64,000 bases of DNA from CAYJKB01 sp964370625 (lineage in GTDB: Bacteria > Bacillota > Clostridia > Oscillospirales > Butyricicoccaceae), in assembly GCA_964370625.1 (NCBI GenBank), contig CAYJKB010000003.1, positions 1-64,000 on the forward strand, read 5' to 3'. The translations under genes were made by a program, and so were the position numbers. The notes beneath the pieces are model-generated. The model saw only the letters and a list, made by a program, of their open reading frames with translations. It ran no database searches and was not told where the DNA came from. Within the stretch, counting starts at the first letter, position 1; every line of letters starts with the position of its first letter. Positions 1 through 8,560 of this stretch are shown in pieces.

Positions 1-42
1 GTATAAATTCAAAAAAAGCCGAAATAAAGAACGTAAAATATA

Positions 43-89
43 AAACTGAAGGATAATCGATTTGGTTATCCTTTAGTTTTTCTTTTTTT
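43..89 (+). terminator. Intrinsic terminator of an upstream gene outside the window
   Basis: Arms at 43-56 and 66-79 form a 14-bp stem with one G-U pair and a 9-nt loop, followed by a T-rich run to 89. It should end a plus-strand transcript that enters from the left edge. Confidence 0.75.
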
Positions 90-221
90 GTGCATAATTT
101 ATATTTTTCCATTAGTTATTTATACTATTTTTATATAGTTTTATTCAATTTTAAATGGTATACTTGTACTCAATTGAGAATATTTTACATTTTTCTCATA
201 AAATAACAAGGAGGTTCTTAT

Positions 222-1973
222 ATGAACAGAAAAGCTACTCGCATAGTTTCAAGCATTACTTTAATAACCATGTTTGCTGGTATTTTACAAGTAGGTGCTG
301 AAAATCAGACAAAAACATCCTTTGAAGTAGATAATAAATCTTATGAAGTTTCAACCTATCTCAGTGATGGACAGCCTTATTACAATTTACGTGATATTGC
401 GTCTGTCCTGAAATATACACCTGCTGAATTTTCAATAGATTTTGATTCTGATACTAAAACAATTGTTTTAAATTCTGATGAATATTATAATTTTGTTGAA
501 ATCACTCCTACTTCCACACCTGCTTTTGCTTCAAATCATGCAATTTCAATCGATGATTCAGCTGTTTCATGGAAAGGAATGAATATAGGCGGAAGTAATT
601 ATTATACTTTAAGTGACTTATCTTCTGCATTTAACTTTGAATCACAGATGAATGAAGACAAGGTTCAAATAATCGTTCCAAATGACTCTAGATACATGGA
701 AAATTTAGATTCACTTACTATTGATGAAATGCGTAAGTCAACATATGATAGTACATTATCTTATATTGAAAGTAAAGTAGATTATGAACAAGACACAGTT
801 CATTTTTTAGCATATGATGCGGGTGACACAAGACAATATACAAGAATTGATATACCTACAACTCCAATGCCAGAAAATGGCTATCCAGTTGTAATTTTTG
901 CACATGGCTGGGTTGGAATTGACGCTGCTCCTACTTGGCATTTTGGTATGGATGAAACTAGCCAATATGGTAAAATGGTTAAAGAATATACTGATGCTGG
1001 ATTTGTTACATTGATGCCTGGATTTAGTGGTCATGGAACATTTGGCGATATCCCAGCAGATGGTTTAAATAATATGTCTGCATTTGATAATGGTAGCTAT
1101 TTAATGCCAATTTTTTATGCACAGGACTTACTAAATTTATTAGAAGGATTAGATACTTTTGAAAATATTGACTGGGAAAATTCAGGTGTTTCAGCCGATA
1201 CAAAGATTAATCTTGATAATATCAACTTATCTGCACATTCTCAAGGTGGTGATGTTGCTTTAACTGCTTTAGCTGTTTCTGGAGAGGGTGCAACTGAACA
1301 AACTTTTGCAAATGCTTCTATATGGGCTGGTTGTTTCCCTGATAGAACAACTCAGCTTGTAAGCTATTATCCTATGGAGAAAACTTTAGAGGCTTTCATG
1401 TCAGGTGATGGTACTTGGAATGGTACAGCTATCGGTGCAGATGGTGAAATTAATCATGACTTTATTTTTGGATATCCTCCTGATTGGATTGGAACAGTTG
1501 ATACAACTTCTGAAGACTGGACATGGCAAGCAGATTACTGGGGTGTTCCTACAGTTGCTGAAGCTTTAGACCAAAAAACAGCTCAAATGTATAGCGTTTA
1601 TAACACTTATTTTACTGATTTAGCTGATTTCACTTATGTGATTGAAAAAGATGAAACTGGTAAAAGTGTTGTTGTTCATGATGAAACTCTTGAAGCTGAA
1701 CTACTTAAAATTGGCGGTTTCCAATACCCTGAGTATATTACTGAAAACTTAATTCTACAAGTATCTGACCAAGATTTTTATTCACATGTTGAATGGAATG
1801 AAGATTTATCAAATCGTATAAATGCAGCTGGCGGTAACTCTACTGTTTATGTATATGAACAAAATTCACATGGTTTACGTGCTAGTAGCTATGATTGGTT
1901 TGCCGATGACACTGTTGTAGAAGGTTATTCAACAGCAATGCAACGTGATATCGAATTATTTAAAGGTAAATAG
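222..1973 (+). CDS. Secreted alpha/beta hydrolase with N-terminal stalk domain
   Basis: This 583-residue protein begins with a signal peptide (about residues 1-27). Residues 30-155 resemble the copper-amine-oxidase N-terminal stalk domain (YNLRDIASVL, then YYTLSDLSSAF), a common extracellular module in Clostridia. Residues 215-583 look like an alpha/beta hydrolase. An HG oxyanion-type segment (VVIFAHGW, about 223-230) precedes a nucleophile elbow AHSQGG with Ser340, and a likely catalytic His550 lies in NSHGL. The first elbow residue is Ala rather than Gly, which is tolerated in some lipase and esterase families. AAGGAGG at 208-214 fixes the start. The gene is monocistronic and ends in a bidirectional terminator. 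The substrate is unknown; esterase, lipase or peptidase activity is possible. Confidence 0.8.
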   Translation: MNRKATRIVSSITLITMFAGILQVGAENQTKTSFEVDNKSYEVSTYLSDGQPYYNLRDIASVLKYTPAEFSIDFDSDTKTIVLNSDEYYNFVEITPTSTPAFASNHAISIDDSAVSWKGMNIGGSNYYTLSDLSSAFNFESQMNEDKVQIIVPNDSRYMENLDSLTIDEMRKSTYDSTLSYIESKVDYEQDTVHFLAYDAGDTRQYTRIDIPTTPMPENGYPVVIFAHGWVGIDAAPTWHFGMDETSQYGKMVKEYTDAGFVTLMPGFSGHGTFGDIPADGLNNMSAFDNGSYLMPIFYAQDLLNLLEGLDTFENIDWENSGVSADTKINLDNINLSAHSQGGDVALTALAVSGEGATEQTFANASIWAGCFPDRTTQLVSYYPMEKTLEAFMSGDGTWNGTAIGADGEINHDFIFGYPPDWIGTVDTTSEDWTWQADYWGVPTVAEALDQKTAQMYSVYNTYFTDLADFTYVIEKDETGKSVVVHDETLEAELLKIGGFQYPEYITENLILQVSDQDFYSHVEWNEDLSNRINAAGGNSTVYVYEQNSHGLRASSYDWFADDTVVEGYSTAMQRDIELFKGK

Positions 1974-1980
1974 ATAAAAT

Positions 1981-2013
1981 AATGGGGTGTGTCGCAATGC
2001 GACACACCCCATT
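1981..2013. terminator. Bidirectional terminator between convergent genes
   Basis: A 15-bp perfect stem (1981-1995 with 1999-2013) has a 3-nt loop and T or A runs on both sides. It sits between the hydrolase and the convergent znuB-like gene. Its arm resembles the hairpin at 5203-5233. Confidence 0.85.
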
Positions 2014-2027
2014 TAAAAATTTTTATC

Positions 2028-2879
2028 CTATGCCATTGTAGCTATTTTCTTTGATAATACACAAGATAATCCAAACACTAAAATATTAGCTGTCACTATA
2101 GTGCTACCTACTGGTGTTCCATAAATAATCGAAACAATAATTCCTGTAAATGCACAAACAACAGATATTACAACAGAAGATAAAATCACTGATTTAAAAT
2201 TATAAAACACACGCATAGATGACAAAGCTGGGAACACTACTAATGCACTTATTAATAATGAACCAACTAAATTCATTGCGATAACTATTACAGCAGAAAT
2301 TGTTATTGCAATTAATAGGTTATATCTTTCTACGTTAATACCCGTTGCTTTTGAAAAATTTTCATCAAAAGTTACTGCAAAAATTTTATTGTAAAAAATC
2401 AAAAATACAGTAATTACAACTACAGATAATAATATACATGTGATAACATCTGTTTGTGTTAATGTTAAAATAGACGTTGAACCGAATAAAGTTGTACAAA
2501 CATCACCAGCAAGATTACTTGAAACAGAAAATACATTCATCAATAAATATCCAACTGCAAGTGATCCAACAGACATCATTGCAATAGCTGCATCACCATT
2601 AATTTTAGCATTATTGCCAATTCTAAGTAATAATACCGCTGCAAGTGCTGTTATTGGAAATACTAAAATATCTTGATTTGCAAGATCTAATACTGATGCT
2701 ATAGCTATTGCTCCAAATGCAATGTGTGACAATCCATCTCCTATATAAGAAAATCTTTTTAGTACAAGTGTTGCTCCTAAAAGTGATGAACAAAGTGCAA
2801 CAAGGACACCTACTATTATTGCATAAATTACAAATGGATAGGAAAGATATTCAAATAATGTTGTTAATATTTCAGGCAT
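2028..2879 (-). CDS. znuB: Zinc/manganese-type ABC transporter permease (ZnuB family)
   Basis: This 283-residue polytopic protein of the ABC-3 permease family has the SSLLGATLVLKRFSYIGDG region near the N-terminus and many hydrophobic segments. It would form the membrane channel for a divalent metal with the ATPase and lipoprotein encoded just upstream. I chose the ATG at 2879 because GAGGAGAG lies a few bases before it; a longer reading would start inside the preceding ATPase. The start overlaps the end of the ATPase gene by 8 bases, which implies translational coupling. Zinc is the likeliest metal because of the His-rich binding protein, but manganese or iron cannot be excluded. Confidence 0.88.
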   Translation of the reverse strand: MPEILTTLFEYLSYPFVIYAIIVGVLVALCSSLLGATLVLKRFSYIGDGLSHIAFGAIAIASVLDLANQDILVFPITALAAVLLLRIGNNAKINGDAAIAMMSVGSLAVGYLLMNVFSVSSNLAGDVCTTLFGSTSILTLTQTDVITCILLSVVVITVFLIFYNKIFAVTFDENFSKATGINVERYNLLIAITISAVIVIAMNLVGSLLISALVVFPALSSMRVFYNFKSVILSSVVISVVCAFTGIIVSIIYGTPVGSTIVTANILVFGLSCVLSKKIATMA

Positions 2880-3546
2880 ATTTTCTCTCCTCAAATGCTT
2901 TTTTTGTAAGACATGAAACACCACAATTATTTAAACAAAGTACATAGTCTGCATCTGAAATTGCATCTTGCAGATTATGAGTAATCATAATTATAGTAGT
3001 CCCCTCTTTATTTAGTTCTTTAATTATTTTATAAAATTCCATAGTTGATGCAATATCCAGCCCTGCCGTTGGTTCATCTAAAAGTAGTATTTGTTCTGTT
3101 GCACAAAGTGCTCTTGCAAGCAAAACTCTTTGTTGTTGTCCACCAGATAATCTACTATAACTTTTCTTTTCTAGGTGAGAAATACCTAATTTTTCAAGCA
3201 TTTTTGATGCAAGCATTTTTTCATCTTTATTATAAAATGGTCTAAATCCAATTTTCTTAAGACAACCTGAAAGCACAACTTCATATACACAAGCTGGAAA
3301 ATCTTTTTGTACTTGAGTTTGTTGTGGAAGATATCCTATATCAACTCTTTTTTTGCCTTCTCCAATAATAATATCTCCGTTAATTGGTGGTAAAAGTCCT
3401 AAAATTGTTTTGATTAATGTACTTTTACCAACTCCATTTTCACCTACAATACAAGTATATGACCCACTAGGTATAGTAAAATTAATATCTGTATGTAGTG
3501 GCTTATTATCATAACCTACTGTAAGATTTCTGCATGAAATTTCCAT
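2872..3546 (-). CDS. znuC: Zinc/manganese-type ABC transporter ATPase (ZnuC family)
   Basis: This 224-residue cytoplasmic ATPase powers metal import. It shows Walker A GENGVGKST, the ABC signature LSGGQQQR, Walker B LLLDEPTAGLD and a switch His in MITHN, so it looks fully active. AGGAGG four bases before the ATG supports the start. It lies between the binding protein and the permease in a fur-A-C-B order, and its stop codon overlaps the permease start. Confidence 0.9.
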   Translation of the reverse strand: MEISCRNLTVGYDNKPLHTDINFTIPSGSYTCIVGENGVGKSTLIKTILGLLPPINGDIIIGEGKKRVDIGYLPQQTQVQKDFPACVYEVVLSGCLKKIGFRPFYNKDEKMLASKMLEKLGISHLEKKSYSRLSGGQQQRVLLARALCATEQILLLDEPTAGLDIASTMEFYKIIKELNKEGTTIIMITHNLQDAISDADYVLCLNNCGVSCLTKKAFEERKYA

Positions 3547-3578
3547 ATTTCCTCCTATTCAACTAGGATTTTTGTTAT

Positions 3579-4619
3579 TTACTCACCTAGTGCTGTTTTT
3601 AAGATTTCAAGATTACTTTCCATAATTGAATAATAAGTTATTCCAGCTTCAATTTCTTCATTGCTAACAGATTGTATTGAATCAAGTTCTAAAATATTGC
3701 TATCTTTATCTTCACTGTTATTGTTTACAGTTTCAGCAAGTTCTACAAGTCCATTTTCAAGAATTAATAAGTTGTTTATATCAAGTTCATTCACTTTATC
3801 AGATAAAAAAACTATTGTTTCAAAATTTGCCTCTGTTTCAGCAGAACACCCTTGGAATGCTGCATAATAATTCACATCATAATCTTGCATTAGATATAAA
3901 AACGGAAATCTATCAGCAAATACTAAAGTATCCCTTGGCGACTCATTAATTGCTATTTTAAATGATTCATCAAGTTCGTTTAGTGTAGCAATATAATTAT
4001 CTACATTTTGTTGATATACTTTCTCATTTTCTGGATCCATTGATGATATTTCATCTTCAATAATCTGACAAATAGTTATCGCATTATTTAGTGATAACCA
4101 AACATGTTCATCTTCATGTGGCATAGCTTCTGCATGTGCCTCTTCTTCATGCTCTGCGTGGTCGTGAGAGTGAGCGTGAGCTGAATCAGCTTGCATTCCC
4201 TCAACATTTACTTCAGCTTTAACTGCATCACCTAAGCTTGCCATAACTTCTATAGCTTTTAAATTTTCATTCATAGGCTCTTCTAGAATATCTATAACCC
4301 AATCATGAGATGGACCTCCATTGTAAATAAAAAGGTCAGCCGAGGATATTATAGAAATATCTTCAACACTTGGCTCATAACTGTGTAAATCAACTCCGTT
4401 ATCCATTAATAATGTAACTTCAAAAATTTCATTATTCTCACCTAAAATTTGATTAACCCAATCGTATTCATGAAATGATGTTGCAACAATGCTGAGTTTA
4501 TCATTTCCCTGTTCTAACACTTCGTCTGGTGAAGCTGAAACATCTGTTGTATCATTTGAACAGGCTGAAAGTAATAACACCCCTGAAAGTAAAATTGAAG
4601 CTAAAATTCTCTTATTCAT
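3579..4619 (-). CDS. znuA: Metal-binding lipoprotein of ABC transporter (ZnuA family)
   Basis: This 346-residue lipoprotein has a lipobox (LLSACS) and belongs to the ZnuA/TroA cluster 9 family. It has the first metal His in DLHSYEPS, a His- and acid-rich loop (AHSHDHAEH and neighbours) typical of zinc-binding members, and a second ligand in EHVWLSL. The position of the usual third His carries ADRFPF instead, followed by AAFQGCSAETEA, as I recall from some Firmicute members. I chose the ATG at 4619 because AGGAGAGG precedes it; longer readings run into the fur gene. It should capture zinc outside the membrane and pass it to the ZnuBC-type proteins. Confidence 0.88.
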   Translation of the reverse strand: MNKRILASILLSGVLLLSACSNDTTDVSASPDEVLEQGNDKLSIVATSFHEYDWVNQILGENNEIFEVTLLMDNGVDLHSYEPSVEDISIISSADLFIYNGGPSHDWVIDILEEPMNENLKAIEVMASLGDAVKAEVNVEGMQADSAHAHSHDHAEHEEEAHAEAMPHEDEHVWLSLNNAITICQIIEDEISSMDPENEKVYQQNVDNYIATLNELDESFKIAINESPRDTLVFADRFPFLYLMQDYDVNYYAAFQGCSAETEANFETIVFLSDKVNELDINNLLILENGLVELAETVNNNSEDKDSNILELDSIQSVSNEEIEAGITYYSIMESNLEILKTALGE

Positions 4620-4644
4620 CTGACCTCTCCTATTATCTTTTAAA

Positions 4645-5043
4645 TTATATTTTTTGCGAACAAGTGTCACATTCTCCGTATAAAATCGCTGCTGTATCTT
4701 TAACTCTAAAGTTATAATCGTCATCAGCAATTCCTATTACCATTTGTGAAATATGACGATTCATATGAAAAGTAGCTTTACAATTCATACATTTCAAATG
4801 TATAACTCCAACACATTCATCTGGGTCAATATACTGATAAAGTGCTGAAGAACATCCTTTTTCAGCAACTTTACATATCAAACCTTGATTTTCAAGCTCT
4901 GCTAAATTTCTGTATATTGCACTCATACTAATGTTATTCTCAACTAACTCATCATGAATTTCCTGTGCTGTTAACGTGCGATGATTACTATCTTTGAAAA
5001 AGTTTATTAATATTCGCCTCTGTTCTGTGTGATATTTACTCAT
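4645..5043 (-). CDS. Fur-family metal-responsive repressor (Zur/Fur/PerR type)
   Basis: This 132-residue protein has the Fur winged helix (QEIHDELVENNISMSAIYRNLAELENQGL) and a C-terminal dimerisation domain with two CxxC pairs (LKCMNCKA and GECDTCSQ) that normally hold structural zinc. The ATG at 5043 is preferred because GGGAGGA lies directly before it; the TTG five codons upstream falls inside that site. It is the first gene of the metal-transport operon, so Zur is the likely role. The box in its leader is nearer to the Fur consensus than to the Bacillus Zur consensus, so the metal sensed is not certain. Confidence 0.85.
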   Translation of the reverse strand: MSKYHTEQRRILINFFKDSNHRTLTAQEIHDELVENNISMSAIYRNLAELENQGLICKVAEKGCSSALYQYIDPDECVGVIHLKCMNCKATFHMNRHISQMVIGIADDDYNFRVKDTAAILYGECDTCSQKI

Positions 5044-5062
5044 TATATATCCTCCCACAATT

Positions 5063-5111
5063 TGAGAATGATTTTCAAATTGATGTTAACATATTTATCC
5101 TGTTATGTCAA
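5063..5111 (-). promoter_or_regulatory. Promoter with Fur-type operator for the fur-znuACB operon
   Basis: On the minus strand, TTGACA (5106-5111) and TAACAT (5083-5088) are separated by 17 bases. Just downstream, 5063-5077 reads TGAGAATGATTTTCA, a 7-1-7 inverted repeat with one mismatch that matches the Fur box pattern TGATAATNATTATCA well. A repressor there would block early transcription, so autoregulation by the first gene is likely. Confidence 0.75.
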
Positions 5112-5202
5112 TGGGAAAATCGAAAATAGTTAGTTTCAACTAATTTTTTTCGAATATTTATCAAACCATTTTATTTTAAGCTATATTTCGGATATAAATA
5201 AA

Positions 5203-5233
5203 AGAGGGTGTGTCACAATGCTACACACCCTCT
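5203..5233 (-). terminator. Terminator of the btuFCD-type operon
   Basis: Arms 5203-5213 and 5223-5233 pair perfectly (11 bp), and the minus strand continues into TTTTATTTATAT. A second small hairpin (about 5235-5254) lies between it and the end of the ATPase gene. Confidence 0.75.
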
Positions 5234-5274
5234 AAAACAAATCAGGATTTGTTTTAACTTTTTCTTTATTTCTA

Positions 5275-6036
5275 TTATATTGGTTTATAACGTATAAAAA
5301 TGTTATTATCATCTGCTTTTAATACTTGTGCATCAACTTCAAATACATCTTTTATCATTTGAGCTGTTAAAATATCCTTCGTATCTCCAAAACATACTAT
5401 TTCACCAGATTTAAGAACATATAATTTGTCACAATACATAGCTGCAATATTCAAATCATGAATTGCTGATATAACTGTTTTGTTAAGCTTTGTTACTATA
5501 TCCATAATTTCCAGTTGATGTCTTATATCAAGGTGATTTGTAGGCTCATCAAGAATCAAACATGGTGAATTTTGAGTTAAGGCACGAGCTAATATTACTC
5601 TTTGCTGTTCTCCTCCTGACAATGTAGAAAACTCTCTGTGTAAAAAATTCTCAAGCCCTACCATTTCAAGGGATTTTCTTGCAAGTTCATAATCATTTTC
5701 ATTATTTCTGTCTAATCTCTTTTTATGTGGAGTTCTACCCATTAAAACAATTTCTTCTACTTTAAATTCAAAATTATAATAGTTATGTTGTGCTACTACT
5801 GCTATTTTTTTAGCTGATTCTTTAATTGAAATTTTAGAAAGCTCTGTTTCATCAATAAAAACAGCCCCATTCGACGGTTTAATAACTCTATAAATTGTTT
5901 TTAAAAATGTACTTTTACCACTTCCATTAGGACCTATTATCCCAATAGTTTTTCCACTTTCAATATCCATAGAAATTCCATTTATTATTTGCGCATTACC
6001 TAATTCAACATGGAGATTATTTGTTGATATTTTCAT
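5275..6036 (-). CDS. btuD: Cobalamin/iron-chelate ABC transporter ATPase (BtuD/FecE family)
   Basis: This 253-residue ATPase of the FecE/BtuD family has Walker A GPNGSGKST, signature LSGGEQQR, Walker B LILDEPTNHLD and a switch His in AIHDLN. It energises import through the permease encoded 3 bases upstream. The ATG follows GGAGG at 8-base spacing. The operon is controlled by a cobalamin riboswitch, so cobalamin or a corrinoid is the probable cargo; sequence alone could also fit a siderophore. Confidence 0.85.
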   Translation of the reverse strand: MKISTNNLHVELGNAQIINGISMDIESGKTIGIIGPNGSGKSTFLKTIYRVIKPSNGAVFIDETELSKISIKESAKKIAVVAQHNYYNFEFKVEEIVLMGRTPHKKRLDRNNENDYELARKSLEMVGLENFLHREFSTLSGGEQQRVILARALTQNSPCLILDEPTNHLDIRHQLEIMDIVTKLNKTVISAIHDLNIAAMYCDKLYVLKSGEIVCFGDTKDILTAQMIKDVFEVDAQVLKADDNNIFIRYKPI

Positions 6037-6039
6037 TTT

Positions 6040-7101
6040 TTAACCTCCAAAACCGTATTTTTTACGAATCATTAAATAAATAAATACTGGAGCTCCGATT
6101 AATGATGTTAATATGCCGATTGGAATTTCATTCCCAGGTAAAATAACTCTACAAAACACATCAGACCAAATAAGAAAAATTGCACCTAATAATGCTGAAA
6201 GTGGTAATAACCTTATATGGCTTGTACCAAAAATCATTCTAACTATATGCGGAATAACTAACCCTACAAATCCAATTAACCCTGCTTTATAAACAGCAAA
6301 ACCTATCATAATAGATGCTATAACTAGATATAAAATTCTAAGTTTATTTACATCAATACCAAGTGTAATCGCTGAATCATCTCCCAGTAACATCAAATCT
6401 AGTACACGAGATTGAGTTAAAAAGAAAATTGTACCTAAAATTATAATCAGAACAATTGTTAGATTGCTTTGATGGTCAGCTCCTCCAAGTCCACCCATAG
6501 ACCATTGAACAACAGCAGATGTGTTAGCATCATTTAATAATAAAATCATAAAGTTTGAAACAGAGCTACAAATTGCTCCAATCGCTGTTCCTGATAATAT
6601 AAGTTTAATAGAATTTGCTTTTCCACCAATGTTCGCCATGACTATAACTAAAATGGATACAATAAAAGCTCCAATACATGCAAAAACACCTATTGCATTT
6701 AAGCCTACAACAACAGTTATTCCTAATGACATTGAAAGAACTGCTCCAAGATATGCCCCAGATGATATCCCTAAAATATATGGATCTGCAAGTGGATTTT
6801 TAACTATCGCTTGCATAATAACTCCACAAACAGATAACCCCATTCCAACACCTAATGCAAGGATTAATCTAGGTAGCCGAATATGCCAAACGACATTATG
6901 TATATTTCCTTCTCCCCATATTTCAGCAGAACCTATTCCAAATATTTTATGCATAATTACACTATAAACATCAGAAATTGGAATATTAGTCGAACCAAAG
7001 GTAACAGCAGATAATAAAGAAAATATAAGCAAACCTATCATTGCAAATAAAACTATAATATATTTCGGTGTATTAATTTTTTTATCTGTAAGTTTTTTCA
7101 C
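6040..7101 (-). CDS. btuC: Cobalamin/iron-chelate ABC transporter permease (BtuC/FecCD family)
   Basis: This 353-residue FecCD-family permease has about ten hydrophobic segments, the family region HIRLPRLILALGVGMGLSVCG and the ATPase-contact region GLIGFVGLVIPHIVRM. The start is GTG at 7101, two bases after the stop of the lipoprotein gene; a GGAG inside that gene's end serves as its ribosome site, implying coupling. It forms the membrane channel of the riboswitch-controlled importer. Confidence 0.85.
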   Translation of the reverse strand: MKKLTDKKINTPKYIIVLFAMIGLLIFSLLSAVTFGSTNIPISDVYSVIMHKIFGIGSAEIWGEGNIHNVVWHIRLPRLILALGVGMGLSVCGVIMQAIVKNPLADPYILGISSGAYLGAVLSMSLGITVVVGLNAIGVFACIGAFIVSILVIVMANIGGKANSIKLILSGTAIGAICSSVSNFMILLLNDANTSAVVQWSMGGLGGADHQSNLTIVLIIILGTIFFLTQSRVLDLMLLGDDSAITLGIDVNKLRILYLVIASIMIGFAVYKAGLIGFVGLVIPHIVRMIFGTSHIRLLPLSALLGAIFLIWSDVFCRVILPGNEIPIGILTSLIGAPVFIYLMIRKKYGFGG

Positions 7102-7103
7102 AT

Positions 7104-8144
7104 TTATTCAAGCTCCAATTCTGGGTAAAGTCCTTTTGCAATAGTATGAATTCCATCTAATGTACGAGGTCCACTAGCATACATATCACCTAACATCAAT
7201 GGAACTAAATTTTTATTTACAACTGCATCAATTGATGCAAAAGCTGGATCTTCTGTAAAATATGACATTTGTTTTGCTATAACTTCATCTGGATTTTCTC
7301 CATCATAAGGCATATATACAACAAAAATAATTTCAGGGTTTGCAAGAATTATATCTTCTTTACCAATAGCTTTTTCAGTAATTGCCAGTTGTGCACCTAA
7401 TTTAATTGCAATATCTCCACCTAATGTTTCAGCATTATAATTTGTAACACTGTCTGTTCGTGGTTCTAATATTGCAATTTTAGCTCCACCTTCTTGTGGA
7501 ACATTTAACAGTGCTTTATCTATTCCATCTTGCATTTCAGCAACCAGTGCTTCAGCTTCTTCATTTGCATTAAAGATTTTGCCAATATTTAAAATATCTG
7601 TCATTTCATTTTCTATTGTTCTAGCATGACCACCAGCACGTGTGTTTGTATTAATATAAGTATTAACACCTTGAGCTGTCCAGTTATCAACATCGCCAAG
7701 TCTATCTTCAGCAAATATAGAACCCCAAGATAAAATTAAATCTGGCTCTAACATAGTCATCGTTTCTTTATCCGGAAAACGCATGTCTTCAAGGTAATTT
7801 ACTTTAGTAAACCCTTCTTGCCACTCTGGCTTTACTTCATTATCTAACCCAAATGAGCTACTAACATGTTCTTCTAAGCCTAATGCTATCATAGTTTCAA
7901 TACTGCCTTGATAACCAGCGACAACACTTGTAGGTGCTTCTTCAAATATCATTTCCACTTCTTCACCAGCATAATCATAAGTCAAAACAGTTATCGGATA
8001 ATAGTTGTCCGTGCTTTCAGCTGAGTTTGTATCCTCGGCTATGTTTTCATCGGAGGTATTAGCCTCTTCTGTTGTTTGATTGCTTGTGCATGCTGACATC
8101 ATCAGCATTGTTGTTGTAATTGCGATTAGTAATAGTTTTTTCAT
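7104..8144 (-). CDS. btuF: Cobalamin/iron-chelate binding lipoprotein (BtuF family)
   Basis: This 346-residue lipoprotein (lipobox LMMSACTS) has an acidic, Thr/Ser-rich linker followed by a Peripla_BP_2 (BtuF/FhuD-type) fold: APTSVVAGYQGSIETMIALGL, later ADLILSWG-like text (PDLILSWGS) and ANPEIIFVVYMPYDG. It captures the ligand outside the cell for BtuCD. The start at 8144 is chosen because AAGGAGAAG precedes it; upstream in-frame sequence is part of the riboswitch leader. It is the first gene after the cobalamin riboswitch, which is the best evidence for a corrinoid ligand. Confidence 0.83.
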   Translation of the reverse strand: MKKLLLIAITTTMLMMSACTSNQTTEEANTSDENIAEDTNSAESTDNYYPITVLTYDYAGEEVEMIFEEAPTSVVAGYQGSIETMIALGLEEHVSSSFGLDNEVKPEWQEGFTKVNYLEDMRFPDKETMTMLEPDLILSWGSIFAEDRLGDVDNWTAQGVNTYINTNTRAGGHARTIENEMTDILNIGKIFNANEEAEALVAEMQDGIDKALLNVPQEGGAKIAILEPRTDSVTNYNAETLGGDIAIKLGAQLAITEKAIGKEDIILANPEIIFVVYMPYDGENPDEVIAKQMSYFTEDPAFASIDAVVNKNLVPLMLGDMYASGPRTLDGIHTIAKGLYPELELE

Positions 8145-8186
8145 CTTTCTTCTCCTTCTTTTATGCACAAAGAACGGAAAATATTG

Positions 8187-8230
8187 CAAAAAAAACAACA
8201 AACGGCGTAGCCAAAAAGCTACAACCGTTT
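8187..8230 (-). terminator. Riboswitch expression-platform terminator
   Basis: On the minus strand, arms from 8218-8230 and 8200-8211 pair with one bulge, and a T-rich run follows (8187-8199). It lies between the cobalamin aptamer and btuF, so ligand binding probably favours premature termination. Confidence 0.7.
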
Positions 8231-8257
8231 TTTGTAGTAAAATTCACAATATAATAC

Positions 8258-8439
8258 ATTGCAGGTCTTCTGACTCACGCCTATAAAATAAATTTTAAAC
8301 TTAAGTTTTGCCTTCCCAGTTTCCCAGTGACTGATTTTCATCAACAAACAAAAGTATTAGCGTATACAGCGGCGGTTACCGTATGATTTACATTTCCCTT
8401 ATTACCTCAAGCTACTATAAATAACTCTTAGCCACAATG
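8258..8439 (-). ncRNA. Cobalamin riboswitch
   Basis: Read on the minus strand, the segment opens with CATTGTGG (8439-8432) and closes with CCTGCAATG (8266-8258), which can form the closing helix. Inside are the conserved cobalamin-element blocks: GGGAAATGTAAATC, then the CCGCCGCTGTA segment, then CACTGGGAAACTGGGAAGGC, and finally CAGAAGACCTGC, which matches the family 3-prime box. The downstream BtuFCD-type transporter agrees with this class. Confidence 0.9.
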
Positions 8440-8457
8440 TGCATTTAATTTTAACTT

Positions 8458-8486
8458 ATCTTATCATTAGATTCTATTTTTGTCAA
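8458..8486 (-). promoter_or_regulatory. Promoter of the riboswitch-btuFCD transcript
   Basis: TTGACA (8481-8486) and TAAGAT (8458-8463) are separated by 17 bases on the minus strand, immediately upstream of the riboswitch. Confidence 0.8.
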
Positions 8487-8518
8487 GACAAAAAGTTAAT
8501 TCTCAAAGATACAGGAAA

Positions 8519-8546
8519 TAAAGCTCCATGAATCATGGAGCTTTAT
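8519..8546 (-). terminator. Hairpin ending the ribose operon
   Basis: A long near-perfect palindrome centred on AAGCTCCATGAATCATGGAGCTT follows the rbsB stop codon on the minus strand. The T run after it is weak, but its position fits an operon terminator. Confidence 0.65.
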
Positions 8547-8560
8547 AATCTGTTTTTAAA

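Noticed and set aside
6521..6967. Plus-strand frame opposite the BtuC-type permease
   Set aside because: It is a mirror of the permease codons, lacks a ribosome site and has no recognisable domain.
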